A stretch of 64,000 nucleotides of DNA from Kribbella aluminosa (GTDB taxonomy: Bacteria > Actinomycetota > Actinomycetes > Propionibacteriales > Kribbellaceae), in assembly GCF_017876295.1 (NCBI RefSeq), contig NZ_JAGINT010000002.1, positions 1,736,001-1,800,000 of the forward strand, in the 5' to 3' direction. Made by a program: the position numbers and the translations under genes. Each line of letters begins with the position of its first letter. Positions within the stretch are counted from its first letter, which is position 1. The notes beneath the pieces are model-generated. The model saw only the letters and a program-made list of their open reading frames with translations. It searched no databases and had not been told where the DNA came from. Of the stretch, positions 8,620 to 17,476 are shown in pieces.

Positions 8620-9747
8620 ATGACCGTCATGCCTGATCCGACCTACGACCCGCTCGCTGCTCTGCGCGGTCCTGGGACACCCGACTTCGACGTCTTCCTG
8701 TGGGGTGCGGTCTTCCTGGACATCATCTTCACCGGCCTGCCCGACCGCCCCACGGGCGGAACCGAGGTGTGGGCGGAGGGGATGGGCTCGTCGCCCGGTG
8801 GCATCGCGAACCTGGCGATCGCGGCGAGCCGGCTCGGCCTGCGTACGTCACTCGCGGCCGCGTTCGGCGACGACGACTATGCGGACTTCTGCTGGCGCAC
8901 GCTGTCGGAGCAGGAGCACGTCGATCTCAGCCGGTCACGCCGTTTCGACAACTGGCATTCGCCGGTGACGATGTCGGTCGCGTACGACGGCGATCGCAGC
9001 ATGGTCACGCACGGGCATCCGTCCCCGGTGCCGGCCACGGACATGATCGGGCAGCCGCCGAGGACCCGCGCGGTGATCGTCGACCTGAGCGACATCGAGC
9101 CGCTCGGCGATCCGGAGCGGGCAACCTGGGTCGACCTCGCCCGCGGCGACGGCGCGCAGGTCTTCGCCGACGTCGGCTGGGACGCCACCGGGACCTGGTC
9201 GCCGCGGGTCCTCGACCAGCTCGAGCACTGCAACGCCTTCCTGCCGAACGCCGGCGAGGCGATGGCTTACACCCGGACCGAATCGCCGCAGGACGCGCTC
9301 TACGCACTGGCCGACCGGGTGCCGCTTGTGGTCGTCACCAACGGTGCGGAAGGTGCCATGGGCATCGATGCACGCACCGGTGAGGAAGTCCGGGTCCCCG
9401 CGCTCCGCGTCCCGGCCCTCGACCCGACCGGCGCCGGTGACGTGTTCGGCGCCGGCCTGGTCCTCGGAACGCTCGCCGGCTGGGCGCTCGGCGACCGGCT
9501 CGCGTTCGCCAGCCTGTGCTCCGCTCTCGCGGTTCAGCAGTTCGGCGGTTCGCTCGCCGCTCCCGGCTGGGGCGACATCGCCGACTGGTGGCACGACTTG
9601 CGCAGCAACGACGACCAGAGCAGCTTCACCCGTTCGGTCCGCCGCAGGTACGAGTTCCTCGACGACATCATCCCGAGCGTGCCGGTCGGCGCCGTACGCC
9701 GGGCCGTGGCGACCATCGCCCGCAACGCCGACGTCACCAACAACTGA
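8620..9747 (+). CDS. PfkB family carbohydrate kinase
   Basis: A 375-residue ribokinase-type sugar kinase. The start ATG follows AGGAG by four bases. It shows the N-terminal glycine pair region GSSPGGIANLAIAASRLG near residue 55, a substrate lid region after it, and the ATP-site and catalytic-base motif DPTGAGDVFGAGLVLG near 268, with the Asp of GAGD as base. It would phosphorylate an incoming sugar or nucleoside in the cytoplasm. It is first in an operon with an ABC importer 23 bases downstream and lies opposite the DeoR regulator, so its product may be the signal that regulator senses. Confidence 0.9.
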   Translation: MTVMPDPTYDPLAALRGPGTPDFDVFLWGAVFLDIIFTGLPDRPTGGTEVWAEGMGSSPGGIANLAIAASRLGLRTSLAAAFGDDDYADFCWRTLSEQEHVDLSRSRRFDNWHSPVTMSVAYDGDRSMVTHGHPSPVPATDMIGQPPRTRAVIVDLSDIEPLGDPERATWVDLARGDGAQVFADVGWDATGTWSPRVLDQLEHCNAFLPNAGEAMAYTRTESPQDALYALADRVPLVVVTNGAEGAMGIDARTGEEVRVPALRVPALDPTGAGDVFGAGLVLGTLAGWALGDRLAFASLCSALAVQQFGGSLAAPGWGDIADWWHDLRSNDDQSSFTRSVRRRYEFLDDIIPSVPVGAVRRAVATIARNADVTNN

Positions 9748-9770
9748 CCACCAGGTCGGAAGGAGTACTC

Positions 9771-11132
9771 ATGTCACGCATTTCCCGGCTCGGGATCGTC
9801 GCGGCGACCGGCCTGCTCGGTCTGGTCGCCGCCTGTACGCCGGGGTCGAACACCTCGGCCCCGCCGTCCCAGGCGAACCCGTCGTCGGTGCAGACCGACC
9901 CGGCGAAGCTGGGCGACGTCTCGCTGCTGATCTGGGACCAGGAAGTCCGCGGCGGGCAGGCGGCGCAGATGAAGGAGCTGAACGACGCGTTCCAGGCGAA
10001 GTACCCGAACATCAAGCTCAAGCGGGTGTCCCGGTCGTTCGACGACCTGAAGACGACACTGCGGCTGGCGCTCAGTGGCAACCAGCCGCCCGACGTGGTT
10101 CAGGCGAACAACGGCCGCTCGGACATGGGCGAGTTCGTCAAGGCGAACCAGCTGGTCCCGCTCGACCCGTACCTGAAGGCGTACGGCTGGGACAAGAGGT
10201 ACCCGGAGTCGGTCCGGCAGTACTCGCAGTACACCGCGGACGGCAAGACGTTCGGCCAGGGCAACCTGTACGGGCTGCCGCAGGTCGGCGAAGTGGTCGG
10301 GATCTTCTACAGCAAGAAGAAGCTTGCCGCCGCGGGTCTGCAGCCACCGAAGACCTGGGACGAGTTCCAGTCCTCGCTGGCGACACTGAAGTCGAAGGGT
10401 GACGCGCCGCTGGTCCTCGGCAACCTGCAGAAGTGGCCGGCGATCCACGTGTTCGGCACGGTCCAGGGCCGTACGACGGCGCCGGACGCGATCAAGCAGC
10501 TCGGGTTCGGCCGCAAGGGCGGGTCGTGGAAGGCCGACGAGAACCTGAAGGCCGCGCAGACGCTGACGGACTGGGTGAGCAAGGGCTACTTCAACGAGGG
10601 CTTCAACGGCCAGGACTACGACCCGGCCTGGCAGTCGTTTGCCAAGGGCAAGGGAACGTACCTGATCGGCGGCACCTGGCTGGAGGCCGATCTCGGCAAG
10701 GCGATGGGTGACGACGCCGGCTTCATGCTGCCTCCCGGTACGTCGGCCGACGCCAAGCCGATCGCCACCGGAGGTACGGGCCTGCCGTTCGCGATCACCG
10801 CGAAGAGCAAGCACCCGGAGGCGGCCGCGGCGTACCTGAACTTCATCACCAGCGCGGACGCGATGAAGACGCTCGCCAAGACCGGCAACCTGCCGGTGGC
10901 CGACACCTCCCAGCAGGAGGTCAGCGGCGGTCTGCAGAAGGACGTGTTCACCGCGTTCGGCAAGGTCGTCGAGGCCGACGGCCTGGTCCCGTACCTGGAC
11001 TACGCGACGCCGACGATGCCGGATACGATCGGCGCGGCCCTGCAGGATCTGCTCGCCGGCAAGGCGACGCCGGACAAGTTCGCCGACCGTCTCGAGAAGG
11101 ACTATGGTGCGTTCGCCGAAGCCAACGGGTAG
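9771..11132 (+). CDS. Sugar ABC transporter substrate-binding lipoprotein (importer 1)
   Basis: A 453-residue extracellular binding protein of the CUT1 group. GGAAGGAG precedes the ATG. The N-terminus is a lipoprotein signal with VAAC as lipobox near residue 22, followed by a Thr/Ser/Pro linker. The mature part has typical family features such as VSLLIWDQEVRGG, YGLPQVGEVVGIFYSKKKL near 165 and a late AAAYLNFITS segment near 360. It captures an oligosaccharide for the two permeases just downstream; the first permease gene overlaps its 3' end by 29 bases. The ligand is unknown but is probably linked to the GH4, PfkB and PIG-L enzymes nearby. Confidence 0.93.
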   Translation: MSRISRLGIVAATGLLGLVAACTPGSNTSAPPSQANPSSVQTDPAKLGDVSLLIWDQEVRGGQAAQMKELNDAFQAKYPNIKLKRVSRSFDDLKTTLRLALSGNQPPDVVQANNGRSDMGEFVKANQLVPLDPYLKAYGWDKRYPESVRQYSQYTADGKTFGQGNLYGLPQVGEVVGIFYSKKKLAAAGLQPPKTWDEFQSSLATLKSKGDAPLVLGNLQKWPAIHVFGTVQGRTTAPDAIKQLGFGRKGGSWKADENLKAAQTLTDWVSKGYFNEGFNGQDYDPAWQSFAKGKGTYLIGGTWLEADLGKAMGDDAGFMLPPGTSADAKPIATGGTGLPFAITAKSKHPEAAAAYLNFITSADAMKTLAKTGNLPVADTSQQEVSGGLQKDVFTAFGKVVEADGLVPYLDYATPTMPDTIGAALQDLLAGKATPDKFADRLEKDYGAFAEANG

Positions 11133-11994
11133 CCCTCCCGGCGAGCCGCGACGGATCGCGTACCTCTACATCCTGCCGGGGTTCGCCGTCTACGCAGCCT
11201 TCCTGCTCTACCCGTTGCTCCGCTCGGTCCAGCTGTCCTTCTACGACTGGGACGGGCTGACGCTCGGCAAGTGGGCGGGATTCGCCAACTATCAGGAGAT
11301 CATCAGCGACGTGGGCCTGCGGGCCGCGTTCGGGCACGCGCTGGTCCTGATGCTGTTCTTCGCGGCGATCCCGGTCTGCGTCGGGTTGGTCCTGGCGTCG
11401 GTGCTGAACCGGGCGAAGGTCCGCGGACTGACGTTCTTCCGTACGGTCGTGTTCCTGCCGCAGGTGGTCGCGATGGTCGTCGTCGCGGTCGCCTGGCGGC
11501 GGATGTACGCGCCGGACGGCAGCATCAACGACCTGCTCCGCGCGCTTGGGCTCGGCTCGCTCGCACGGGGCTGGCTCGGCGACTACGCGCTCGCGCTGCC
11601 GGCCGTCGGGTTCATCGGGACGTGGTTCGAGACCGGCCTCGTGACCGTGCTGCTGCTGGCCGGAATGAGCCGGATCAGCGGCAGCCTGTATGAGGCGGCC
11701 CGGCTGGACGGTGCCGGACCGGTGCGGGAGTTCTTCGCGGTCACGTTGCCGTCGGTACGCGGTGAGATCGCGGTCGCGCTGACGCTGACCGTGATCGCGG
11801 CGCTGCGCACGTTCGACCTGGTGTACGTCACGACCAGCGGTGGCCCGGGCAACCAGACGTCGGTGCCGTCGTACGAGGTGTACCACCGGGCGTTCGAGCT
11901 CGGCCGGGTCGGCTCGGCCGCGGCGATCGGGGTCACGCTGACGGTCCTGATCCTGCTCGTCTCGCTGTTGATCAACCGGATCGGTGACCGATGA
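11104..11994 (+). CDS. Sugar ABC transporter permease, MalF type (importer 1)
   Basis: A 296-residue inner-membrane permease with about six membrane segments and the EAA loop EAARLDGAGPVREFFAVTLP near residue 197, where the ATPase docks. The start lies within the end of the binding-protein gene, with GAGAAGG upstream, and the stop overlaps the next permease start (ATGA). No ATPase gene follows, so the importer must use an ATPase encoded elsewhere. Confidence 0.93.
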   Translation: MVRSPKPTGSPPGEPRRIAYLYILPGFAVYAAFLLYPLLRSVQLSFYDWDGLTLGKWAGFANYQEIISDVGLRAAFGHALVLMLFFAAIPVCVGLVLASVLNRAKVRGLTFFRTVVFLPQVVAMVVVAVAWRRMYAPDGSINDLLRALGLGSLARGWLGDYALALPAVGFIGTWFETGLVTVLLLAGMSRISGSLYEAARLDGAGPVREFFAVTLPSVRGEIAVALTLTVIAALRTFDLVYVTTSGGPGNQTSVPSYEVYHRAFELGRVGSAAAIGVTLTVLILLVSLLINRIGDR

Positions 11995-12791
11995 TCTCGC
12001 GCTCGGAGAAGGTGGCGAACTACGTCGTACTGCTGGCCTTCGCCGCGTTCGCGCTGGCCCCGATCCTGACGGTGCTCCAGGCTGCCCTCGGGCGTGCTGA
12101 CGCCGGTGAGAGCTCCGGCTTCGGGAACTTCGCCGAGGCCTGGAAGATCGGCCACTTCGGCACCTACCTGCGGATGAGCCTCGCGGTGTCGGTGTCCGTC
12201 GTACTGCTCAGCGTGCTGCTGTCGATCCTGGCCGGGTTCGCGTTCGGCACGATGCGGTTCCGCGGATCCGGCGTCCTGTTCTACCTGTTCCTGCTGGGCA
12301 TCATGATGCCCAGCGAGGCGATCGTCGTGCCGCTGTACTTCGACCTGCGCACGCTGGGTCTCACCAACACGTTCTGGGCGGTCGCGCTGCCGCAGGTCGC
12401 GCAGTCCGTTGCCTTCGGCACCTTCTGGATGCGGACCTACTTCCGGGCCGGCGGTCGCGACCTGGTCGAGGCGGCCCGGCTGGACGGAGCCTCCACACGC
12501 CGGATGCTCTGGCAGATCCTGGTCCCGCTGGCCCGGCCGGCGATCGTCACGATGACCGTGCTGGTCTTCATGTGGACCTGGAACGAGTTCCTCATCCCGC
12601 TGGTCATGGTCACCGACGAGAACCTCCGCACCGCACCGCTGGGCCTGGCCTTCTTCCAAGGCCAGTACAGCCAGGGATTCACCCTGCTCGCCGCCGGTGC
12701 CGTCATTGTCGCGACCCCGGTCGTGATCCTTTACCTCTTCCTGCAACGCCACTTCATCGCGGGCATGCTCGACGGCGCAGTCAGGGAGTAA
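11991..12791 (+). CDS. Sugar ABC transporter permease, MalG type (importer 1)
   Basis: A 266-residue partner permease with six membrane segments and the EAA loop EAARLDGASTRRMLWQILVP near residue 157. The C-terminal end FIAGMLDGAVRE is typical of MalG proteins. It is translationally coupled to the preceding permease and is followed after 50 bases by the secreted deacetylase. Confidence 0.93.
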   Translation: MISRSEKVANYVVLLAFAAFALAPILTVLQAALGRADAGESSGFGNFAEAWKIGHFGTYLRMSLAVSVSVVLLSVLLSILAGFAFGTMRFRGSGVLFYLFLLGIMMPSEAIVVPLYFDLRTLGLTNTFWAVALPQVAQSVAFGTFWMRTYFRAGGRDLVEAARLDGASTRRMLWQILVPLARPAIVTMTVLVFMWTWNEFLIPLVMVTDENLRTAPLGLAFFQGQYSQGFTLLAAGAVIVATPVVILYLFLQRHFIAGMLDGAVRE

Positions 12792-12841
12792 GGCACCGCC
12801 CACTCGGGGGATCCCCGCCCGCATCTCCAAGGGAGACAGCA

Positions 12842-15800
12842 ATGAAGCGTTACCGCACGAGGGTTGCCCTGCTGGCAGCCGCTGTCCTGATCCCGCTGGG
12901 AATCCTCGCGACCGGTCCGGCCCAAGCCGGTTCCGGTACACCAGCGTCGTACGTCGCCGACAGCGCGACCAAGATCAACGTCATGGGGGAGTGGGCCCAC
13001 CCCGACGACGACACCAGCATCATCGGGCCGTGTGGAGTATGGCATCAGCGGTACGGCGTGAAATGCGGCATCATCATGGTGACCCGTGGTGAGGGCGGCG
13101 GCAACGCGGCCGGCACCGAGCTCGGCCCGGACCTCGGGCTCCGCCGGGAGAACGAGGACCGCGTCGCGCACTACCGCTCCGGCACGGTCGACATCTTCAA
13201 CCTGGACCGGGTCGACTTCTTCTACAACCAGAGCGCGCCGCTGACGCAGTACTTCTGGAACGACGAGGAGACCCTGCGCCGCGTCACCCGGGTGATCCGC
13301 CAGACGCAGCCGGACGTGTACGTCGGGTTCACGCCGACGCTCGCGGCCGGGCACGGCAACCATCAGCAAGCCGGCCGGCTGATCTGGGAAGGCGTCATCG
13401 CGGCGGCCGATCCCAACATGTTCCCCGAGCAGCTGAAGGGTCCTCACGCGCTCAGCACGTGGCAAGTGAAGAAGGTCTTCTCCGGCGGCAGCACGGCAGG
13501 CACCGGTGGTACGACGACTGCCGCCAACTGCACCACCGGGTTCACCCCGACCGGGCTGGACACTGTTGCAGGTGTGTGGACCGGGTACGACTCGCCGTAC
13601 AAGTGGCCGGCCGGGAACCTGCAAGGGCAGCCAGCCGGTACGCCGAAGAATTGGCAGCAGGTCGCTGACGAAGGGCGCTCGGCGTACCCGACGCAGAGTC
13701 GCGTGATGTACAAGGGCACTTCGGCACCGGCATGTTCGCGGTTCGGGATGACCGAGTCGTTCGTACCGTTCCAGCCGAACTCCAACGCCGTGGCCGGCCG
13801 GGACGAGGCGATCCTCTTCGGGGCGACCAAGCCCGACCCGGGCGGGCTGCCGCTCGGCACGCTGGAGTACCTCACATTCGACCGTTTCCTGAACGTCGCG
13901 GGCACTCCGTTCCAGGCCACGGTGCACCTTCGCTCCGGTGCGCGGCCGCTGCAGCCAGGCAAGGTCGCGCTGACCGTGCCCGACGGCTGGCAGGTCAGCC
14001 CGCCGCAACGGGTGGGCCTGGTTACCGCGACGCGCGAAACCACGGTGACCTTCACCATCACACCGAGCGCCAACGCGCCGGTGAACCAGAACGCCAAGGT
14101 GTCCGCGGTGTACAGCACGGGCGCGAAGACCGGCTACACCGACAACGTGGTCCGGATCGTGTCCCCGACCGAGGGCCGGTTCCAGCGGTGGGGCAACTGG
14201 AAGGAGTACGACGACTGGCTGGCGAACGTGGCGCCGCAGGCGACCCGGCTCGGCCGCTCGGCCGCGATTCAGTCGATGGGGATCGGCAAGACGATCGACG
14301 TACCGGTCGTCGTGCACAACTGGTCGAACCAGCCGCAGAGCGGTGCGGTCAGCCTCGACCTGCCGGCGAACTTCACCGCCGACGCGACCTCGAAGCCGTA
14401 CAGCAACCTGGCTGCGGGTGCCGAGACGACGGTGACGTTCAAGGTGACCAACACCGACACCACGCTGCCCGCGACGCAGAACGTGAACATCCCGATCACA
14501 ACGACGTACAGCGCGCCGGCCGGCAGCGGGAACGAAGTACTGACACTGTCGCTCGTCCCGACGACTGCGATCGCGCAGGCGACCACGACGCCGACCGTGG
14601 ACGGTGTTGCTTCGCCTGGTGAGTACACGGGTCCGACGCTCGACCTCGGCCGGATCTGGCAGGGTGCGTCCGGGTGCACCGGTGTGGACGACTGTGGTGC
14701 CTCGTCGACCGGCGACGGCAACACCGCCAAGGTCACCTGGTCCAACGACGCGCTGTACTTCTTCGTGCACATCCGCGACGACTACCAGTCGTACGCCGTG
14801 ACGCCGGAGGAGTGCGTCGGGCACTGGCAGGCGGACTCGGTGGAGATCCTGATCGACCCGCGCGGTACTGCGTCCCAGGACCTGAAGGACACCGCGAACA
14901 CGTTCAAGCTCGGGATCTTCCCGTTCACGAACGACCCCACGAACCGCAACGGCAACGGGGTGAACGGACCGTGCTGGGAGCGGGACGCCGACAACCACCA
15001 GGGATACTCGACCGGGCCGCTGGCTTCGACGGTCCACAACGCGCCGAACGCCCCCGGCGTGCAGGTCGCCTCGACGGCGAAGTGGGTCGGCAGCAACGAG
15101 ACGACGGTGCCGCACGCGTACGCCGGCGGCGGGTACGACCTCGAGGTGAAGATCCCGATGGCGGATCTGCCCGCCGCCGTCGACCCGTCGCACCTCGGGC
15201 TGAACGTGACGCCGTACGACAACGACGACACCTCGGCCGCCGGTACGACGACGCTCCGGCACATCGACATGAGCACCCGGCTCGGCTGGTCGGCACTGGG
15301 CAGCGTGCAGTCCGACCCGTACCGCTGGGGTCAGGCGACGCTGACCGGCTACACCCCGCCGGCCGGTCGTCCGACCATCCCGTCCGCGCCGGACGTGTCG
15401 AACCCGAACCTGAACGGGGTGCTGTCGCCGCAGACGATCGCGCAGTCCGCGCGCAACGGCGTACCGATCTCCGGTCGGGTGCCGGCACCTGCTTCGAATT
15501 CGCTGAAGGTGAAGCGGGTGACAGTCGGTCATTCGTCCGTCGACGTCGACGTCGACCTGACCGCGACCGGATCGGGTAGCGCCCAGCTGTACCTGTGGAC
15601 CGGCCTGATCGGCGCGATCCCCGTGTACACAACGAGTTGCTCACCGGCCGCGGACCCGGCGCCGGACTACGGCCTGACACCGTGCGCCGTCACCGACGGG
15701 GGCACCCCACCCTGGTCCCCGGACATGAGTGGTCACGTCGTGAAACACACGACCGGGCAGATCACGCCGAAGACCAAACACCTGTCCATCCCGATCACAC

Positions 15801-15898
15801 CCGCCCAGCGGAGCACTCTCCTCCGTGACGGCAGGCTGCTGATCTCGTACCAAACCCCGAACGACGAGGTCCAGGCCCTTGACCTCAAACTGAACTGA
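12842..15898 (+). CDS. Secreted PIG-L deacetylase with NEW3 and CBM9-like domains
   Basis: A 1018-residue exported enzyme. GGGAG precedes the ATG and a Sec signal peptide ends near AQA-GSG at residue 30. The PIG-L deacetylase domain (about 45-300) shows the zinc motif AHPDDD near 58, RGEGGGNAAG near 82 and GHGNHQ near 177, as in enzymes that deacetylate N-acetylglucosaminyl groups. Residues about 340-580 hold two beta-sandwich segments, including a NEW3-like one. Residues about 582-845 form a CBM9/DOMON-like carbohydrate-binding domain (TPTVDGVASPGEYTG, then WSNDALYFFVHIRDD). A further beta-domain ends the protein. It probably trims N-acetyl sugars of a polymer outside the cell before import. 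Long open frames on the opposite strand here are shadows. Confidence 0.9.
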   Translation: MKRYRTRVALLAAAVLIPLGILATGPAQAGSGTPASYVADSATKINVMGEWAHPDDDTSIIGPCGVWHQRYGVKCGIIMVTRGEGGGNAAGTELGPDLGLRRENEDRVAHYRSGTVDIFNLDRVDFFYNQSAPLTQYFWNDEETLRRVTRVIRQTQPDVYVGFTPTLAAGHGNHQQAGRLIWEGVIAAADPNMFPEQLKGPHALSTWQVKKVFSGGSTAGTGGTTTAANCTTGFTPTGLDTVAGVWTGYDSPYKWPAGNLQGQPAGTPKNWQQVADEGRSAYPTQSRVMYKGTSAPACSRFGMTESFVPFQPNSNAVAGRDEAILFGATKPDPGGLPLGTLEYLTFDRFLNVAGTPFQATVHLRSGARPLQPGKVALTVPDGWQVSPPQRVGLVTATRETTVTFTITPSANAPVNQNAKVSAVYSTGAKTGYTDNVVRIVSPTEGRFQRWGNWKEYDDWLANVAPQATRLGRSAAIQSMGIGKTIDVPVVVHNWSNQPQSGAVSLDLPANFTADATSKPYSNLAAGAETTVTFKVTNTDTTLPATQNVNIPITTTYSAPAGSGNEVLTLSLVPTTAIAQATTTPTVDGVASPGEYTGPTLDLGRIWQGASGCTGVDDCGASSTGDGNTAKVTWSNDALYFFVHIRDDYQSYAVTPEECVGHWQADSVEILIDPRGTASQDLKDTANTFKLGIFPFTNDPTNRNGNGVNGPCWERDADNHQGYSTGPLASTVHNAPNAPGVQVASTAKWVGSNETTVPHAYAGGGYDLEVKIPMADLPAAVDPSHLGLNVTPYDNDDTSAAGTTTLRHIDMSTRLGWSALGSVQSDPYRWGQATLTGYTPPAGRPTIPSAPDVSNPNLNGVLSPQTIAQSARNGVPISGRVPAPASNSLKVKRVTVGHSSVDVDVDLTATGSGSAQLYLWTGLIGAIPVYTTSCSPAADPAPDYGLTPCAVTDGGTPPWSPDMSGHVVKHTTGQITPKTKHLSIPITPAQRSTLLRDGRLLISYQTPNDEVQALDLKLN

Positions 15899-15904
15899 CG
15901 CCCT

Positions 15905-15942
15905 GGCCCCGTCCCGCCGCCCGCGGGGCGGGGCCCCTTGTT
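15905..15942 (+). terminator. Likely intrinsic terminator after PIG-L gene
   Basis: GGCCCCG(T)CCC and GGGGCGGGGCC can pair as a GC-rich hairpin with one bulged base, followed by CCTTGTT. It lies a few bases after the deacetylase stop. The U-tract is short, as is common in actinomycetes. Confidence 0.6.
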
Positions 15943-16028
15943 ACGGACGCCGGTGAGCTGCTTGGTGACGGGCTTGCCGGACCCGACTACTCCTCGCGCG
16001 CGCCTGCTGCCGCTCTGCGACTGGCGAG

Positions 16029-16040
16029 TGAAATGATTCA
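16029..16040. promoter_or_regulatory. Candidate upstream LacI-type half-conserved operator
   Basis: TGAAATGATTCA keeps the TGAA and TTCA arms of the LacI-family consensus TGAAACGTTTCA. It lies 78 bases upstream of a better copy at 16107-16118, a spacing that could allow looping. Weak on its own. Confidence 0.35.
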
Positions 16041-16067
16041 TTAGTCGATGCTGCTGTGCTCGGGCTA

Positions 16068-16096
16068 TGGACAGCCTGAGCGCTCAGAGCTACGAT
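16068..16096 (+). promoter_or_regulatory. Candidate sigma70-type promoter of importer 2 operon
   Basis: TGGACA and TACGAT are separated by 17 bases, close to the vegetative consensus. Transcription would start near 16103, just before the LacI-type operator, leaving a leader of about 50 bases before the binding-protein gene. Confidence 0.45.
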
Positions 16097-16106
16097 CGCA
16101 GCCGAT

Positions 16107-16118
16107 TGAAACATTTCA
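16107..16118. promoter_or_regulatory. LacI-family operator upstream of importer 2
   Basis: TGAAACATTTCA matches the LacI/GalR-family consensus TGAAACGTTTCA at 11 of 12 positions and sits right after the putative -10 element, where a bound repressor would block transcription. The LacI-type regulator encoded in the same operon (20352-21407) is the natural candidate. Confidence 0.65.
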
Positions 16119-16156
16119 CCCAAGCCGCATCCGAGTCGTGCGAAGGAGCTTGCGAG

Positions 16157-17476
16157 ATGTATCGCTCAGCAACGAGGAGGGCCACCGTTCTGACGGTGAT
16201 CGCCCTCGCAGCGGCCGGTCTCGTGGGCTGCTCGTCCGGGTCGAAGGAACAGGCCCAGAGCGGTCCGGTGACGCTCACCTGGTGGGGCTGGAACGCGTTC
16301 GACAACGTCCGGGCGATCAAGGACTTCGAGGCGGCGAATCCGTCCGTCAAGGTCACGTACAAGCAGTACGCGTACAACGACTACGTCACCGCCCTGCGTC
16401 CTGGGCTGTCGTCGGACAAGGGCCCGGACGTGTTCCAGGTCCAGCCCGGTGACCTCACCACGAACTTCGGCCCGCTGGCGGTGCCGGTCGAGGACCGCGT
16501 GTCGAAGGACCTGGGCAGCGACTGGGCGGGCAAGTTCAACCCCGAGGGGCTCGTCCAGCTGCAGCTGGACAAGAAGCAGGTGGCGTTGCCGGCGTACATG
16601 TCAGCGGCCGGCCTCATCTACTACAACAAGAAGATCCTCGACCAGTACGGTCTCGGCGTACCGACCGACTTCGACCAGTGGAAGAAGGTCTGTGCCGCCC
16701 TGAAGTCCCACAACGTCAAGTGCCTTGCGCACGGCGCCAAGGACGCGTGGGTCAACACCGACGTCTACCTGGCGCTGATCAACAGCATCGCCCCTGGCAA
16801 GGTGTACGACGCCGTCCAGGGAAAGGCGTCGTGGACGGATCCCGAGTTCGTGCAGGCGATGAGCGCGTGGTCGGACCTGTTCACCAGCGGCATCATCCCG
16901 GCCGGCGCGACCGCGGCCACGGAGTACCCGGATGCGCAGACGACGTTCCTGTCCGACCAGGCGGCGTTCATTGCCCTGGGCACCTGGAACACGCCGGCGA
17001 CGATGACGAAGACCGGGCAGGTCGACGCCCAGAAGACCGTGACGAAGAAGATCGACGGGCTGTTCCTGTCGGCGCCCTTCCCGGCACCGGTCGCCGGAGG
17101 CGAACCGACCAAGCTGTTCGGCGGCCCGGACAACGGGTTCGCGGTGTCGGCGAAGTCGTCGAAGCAGGACGCGGCGTTCAGGTTCCTCGAGTTCCTGACC
17201 GCTGGTGACGGTCAGAAGATCCAGGCGGCGGGCGGGAACATCCCGGCGATCACGTCGGTGAAGGTGGCGACCACGGATGTGATCAACCCCAGCCAGGTCG
17301 CGGACATCGAACGCCAGCAGCAGTCGCTGACCGGCCTGATCGGTGCGCGGCAGATTCCGTACAGCGACCTGTCGGCAGCCCTTGGCGATGCTCTGTCCGC
17401 CGTTGCCGCCGGTACGTCGTCCCCGGAAGCCGCACTCAAGAAGGTCGAGGCCGCGTCAAAGTCCGTCAGCCGATGA
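16157..17476 (+). CDS. Sugar ABC transporter substrate-binding lipoprotein (importer 2)
   Basis: A 439-residue CUT1 binding protein. AAGGAG stands eight bases before the ATG. The signal peptide ends in the lipobox LVGC at residue 22. The mature protein begins VTLTWWGWNAFDN and has later family segments such as YMSAAGLIYYNKKILDQYGL near residue 152 and KLFGGPDNGFAVSA near 317. The stop overlaps the first permease start (ATGA). The operon continues with a WbsX/GH99-like enzyme, a LacI regulator and a secreted GH2 enzyme, so the ligand is probably an oligosaccharide released by the GH2 protein. Confidence 0.93.
   Translation: MYRSATRRATVLTVIALAAAGLVGCSSGSKEQAQSGPVTLTWWGWNAFDNVRAIKDFEAANPSVKVTYKQYAYNDYVTALRPGLSSDKGPDVFQVQPGDLTTNFGPLAVPVEDRVSKDLGSDWAGKFNPEGLVQLQLDKKQVALPAYMSAAGLIYYNKKILDQYGLGVPTDFDQWKKVCAALKSHNVKCLAHGAKDAWVNTDVYLALINSIAPGKVYDAVQGKASWTDPEFVQAMSAWSDLFTSGIIPAGATAATEYPDAQTTFLSDQAAFIALGTWNTPATMTKTGQVDAQKTVTKKIDGLFLSAPFPAPVAGGEPTKLFGGPDNGFAVSAKSSKQDAAFRFLEFLTAGDGQKIQAAGGNIPAITSVKVATTDVINPSQVADIERQQQSLTGLIGARQIPYSDLSAALGDALSAVAAGTSSPEAALKKVEAASKSVSR

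Noticed and set aside
12731-15532. Very long open frame (over 900 codons) on the minus strand
   Set aside because: It lies antisense to the clear PIG-L/CBM9 gene. Its translation is Arg/Val-rich with no domain, as expected for the shadow of a GC-rich gene.
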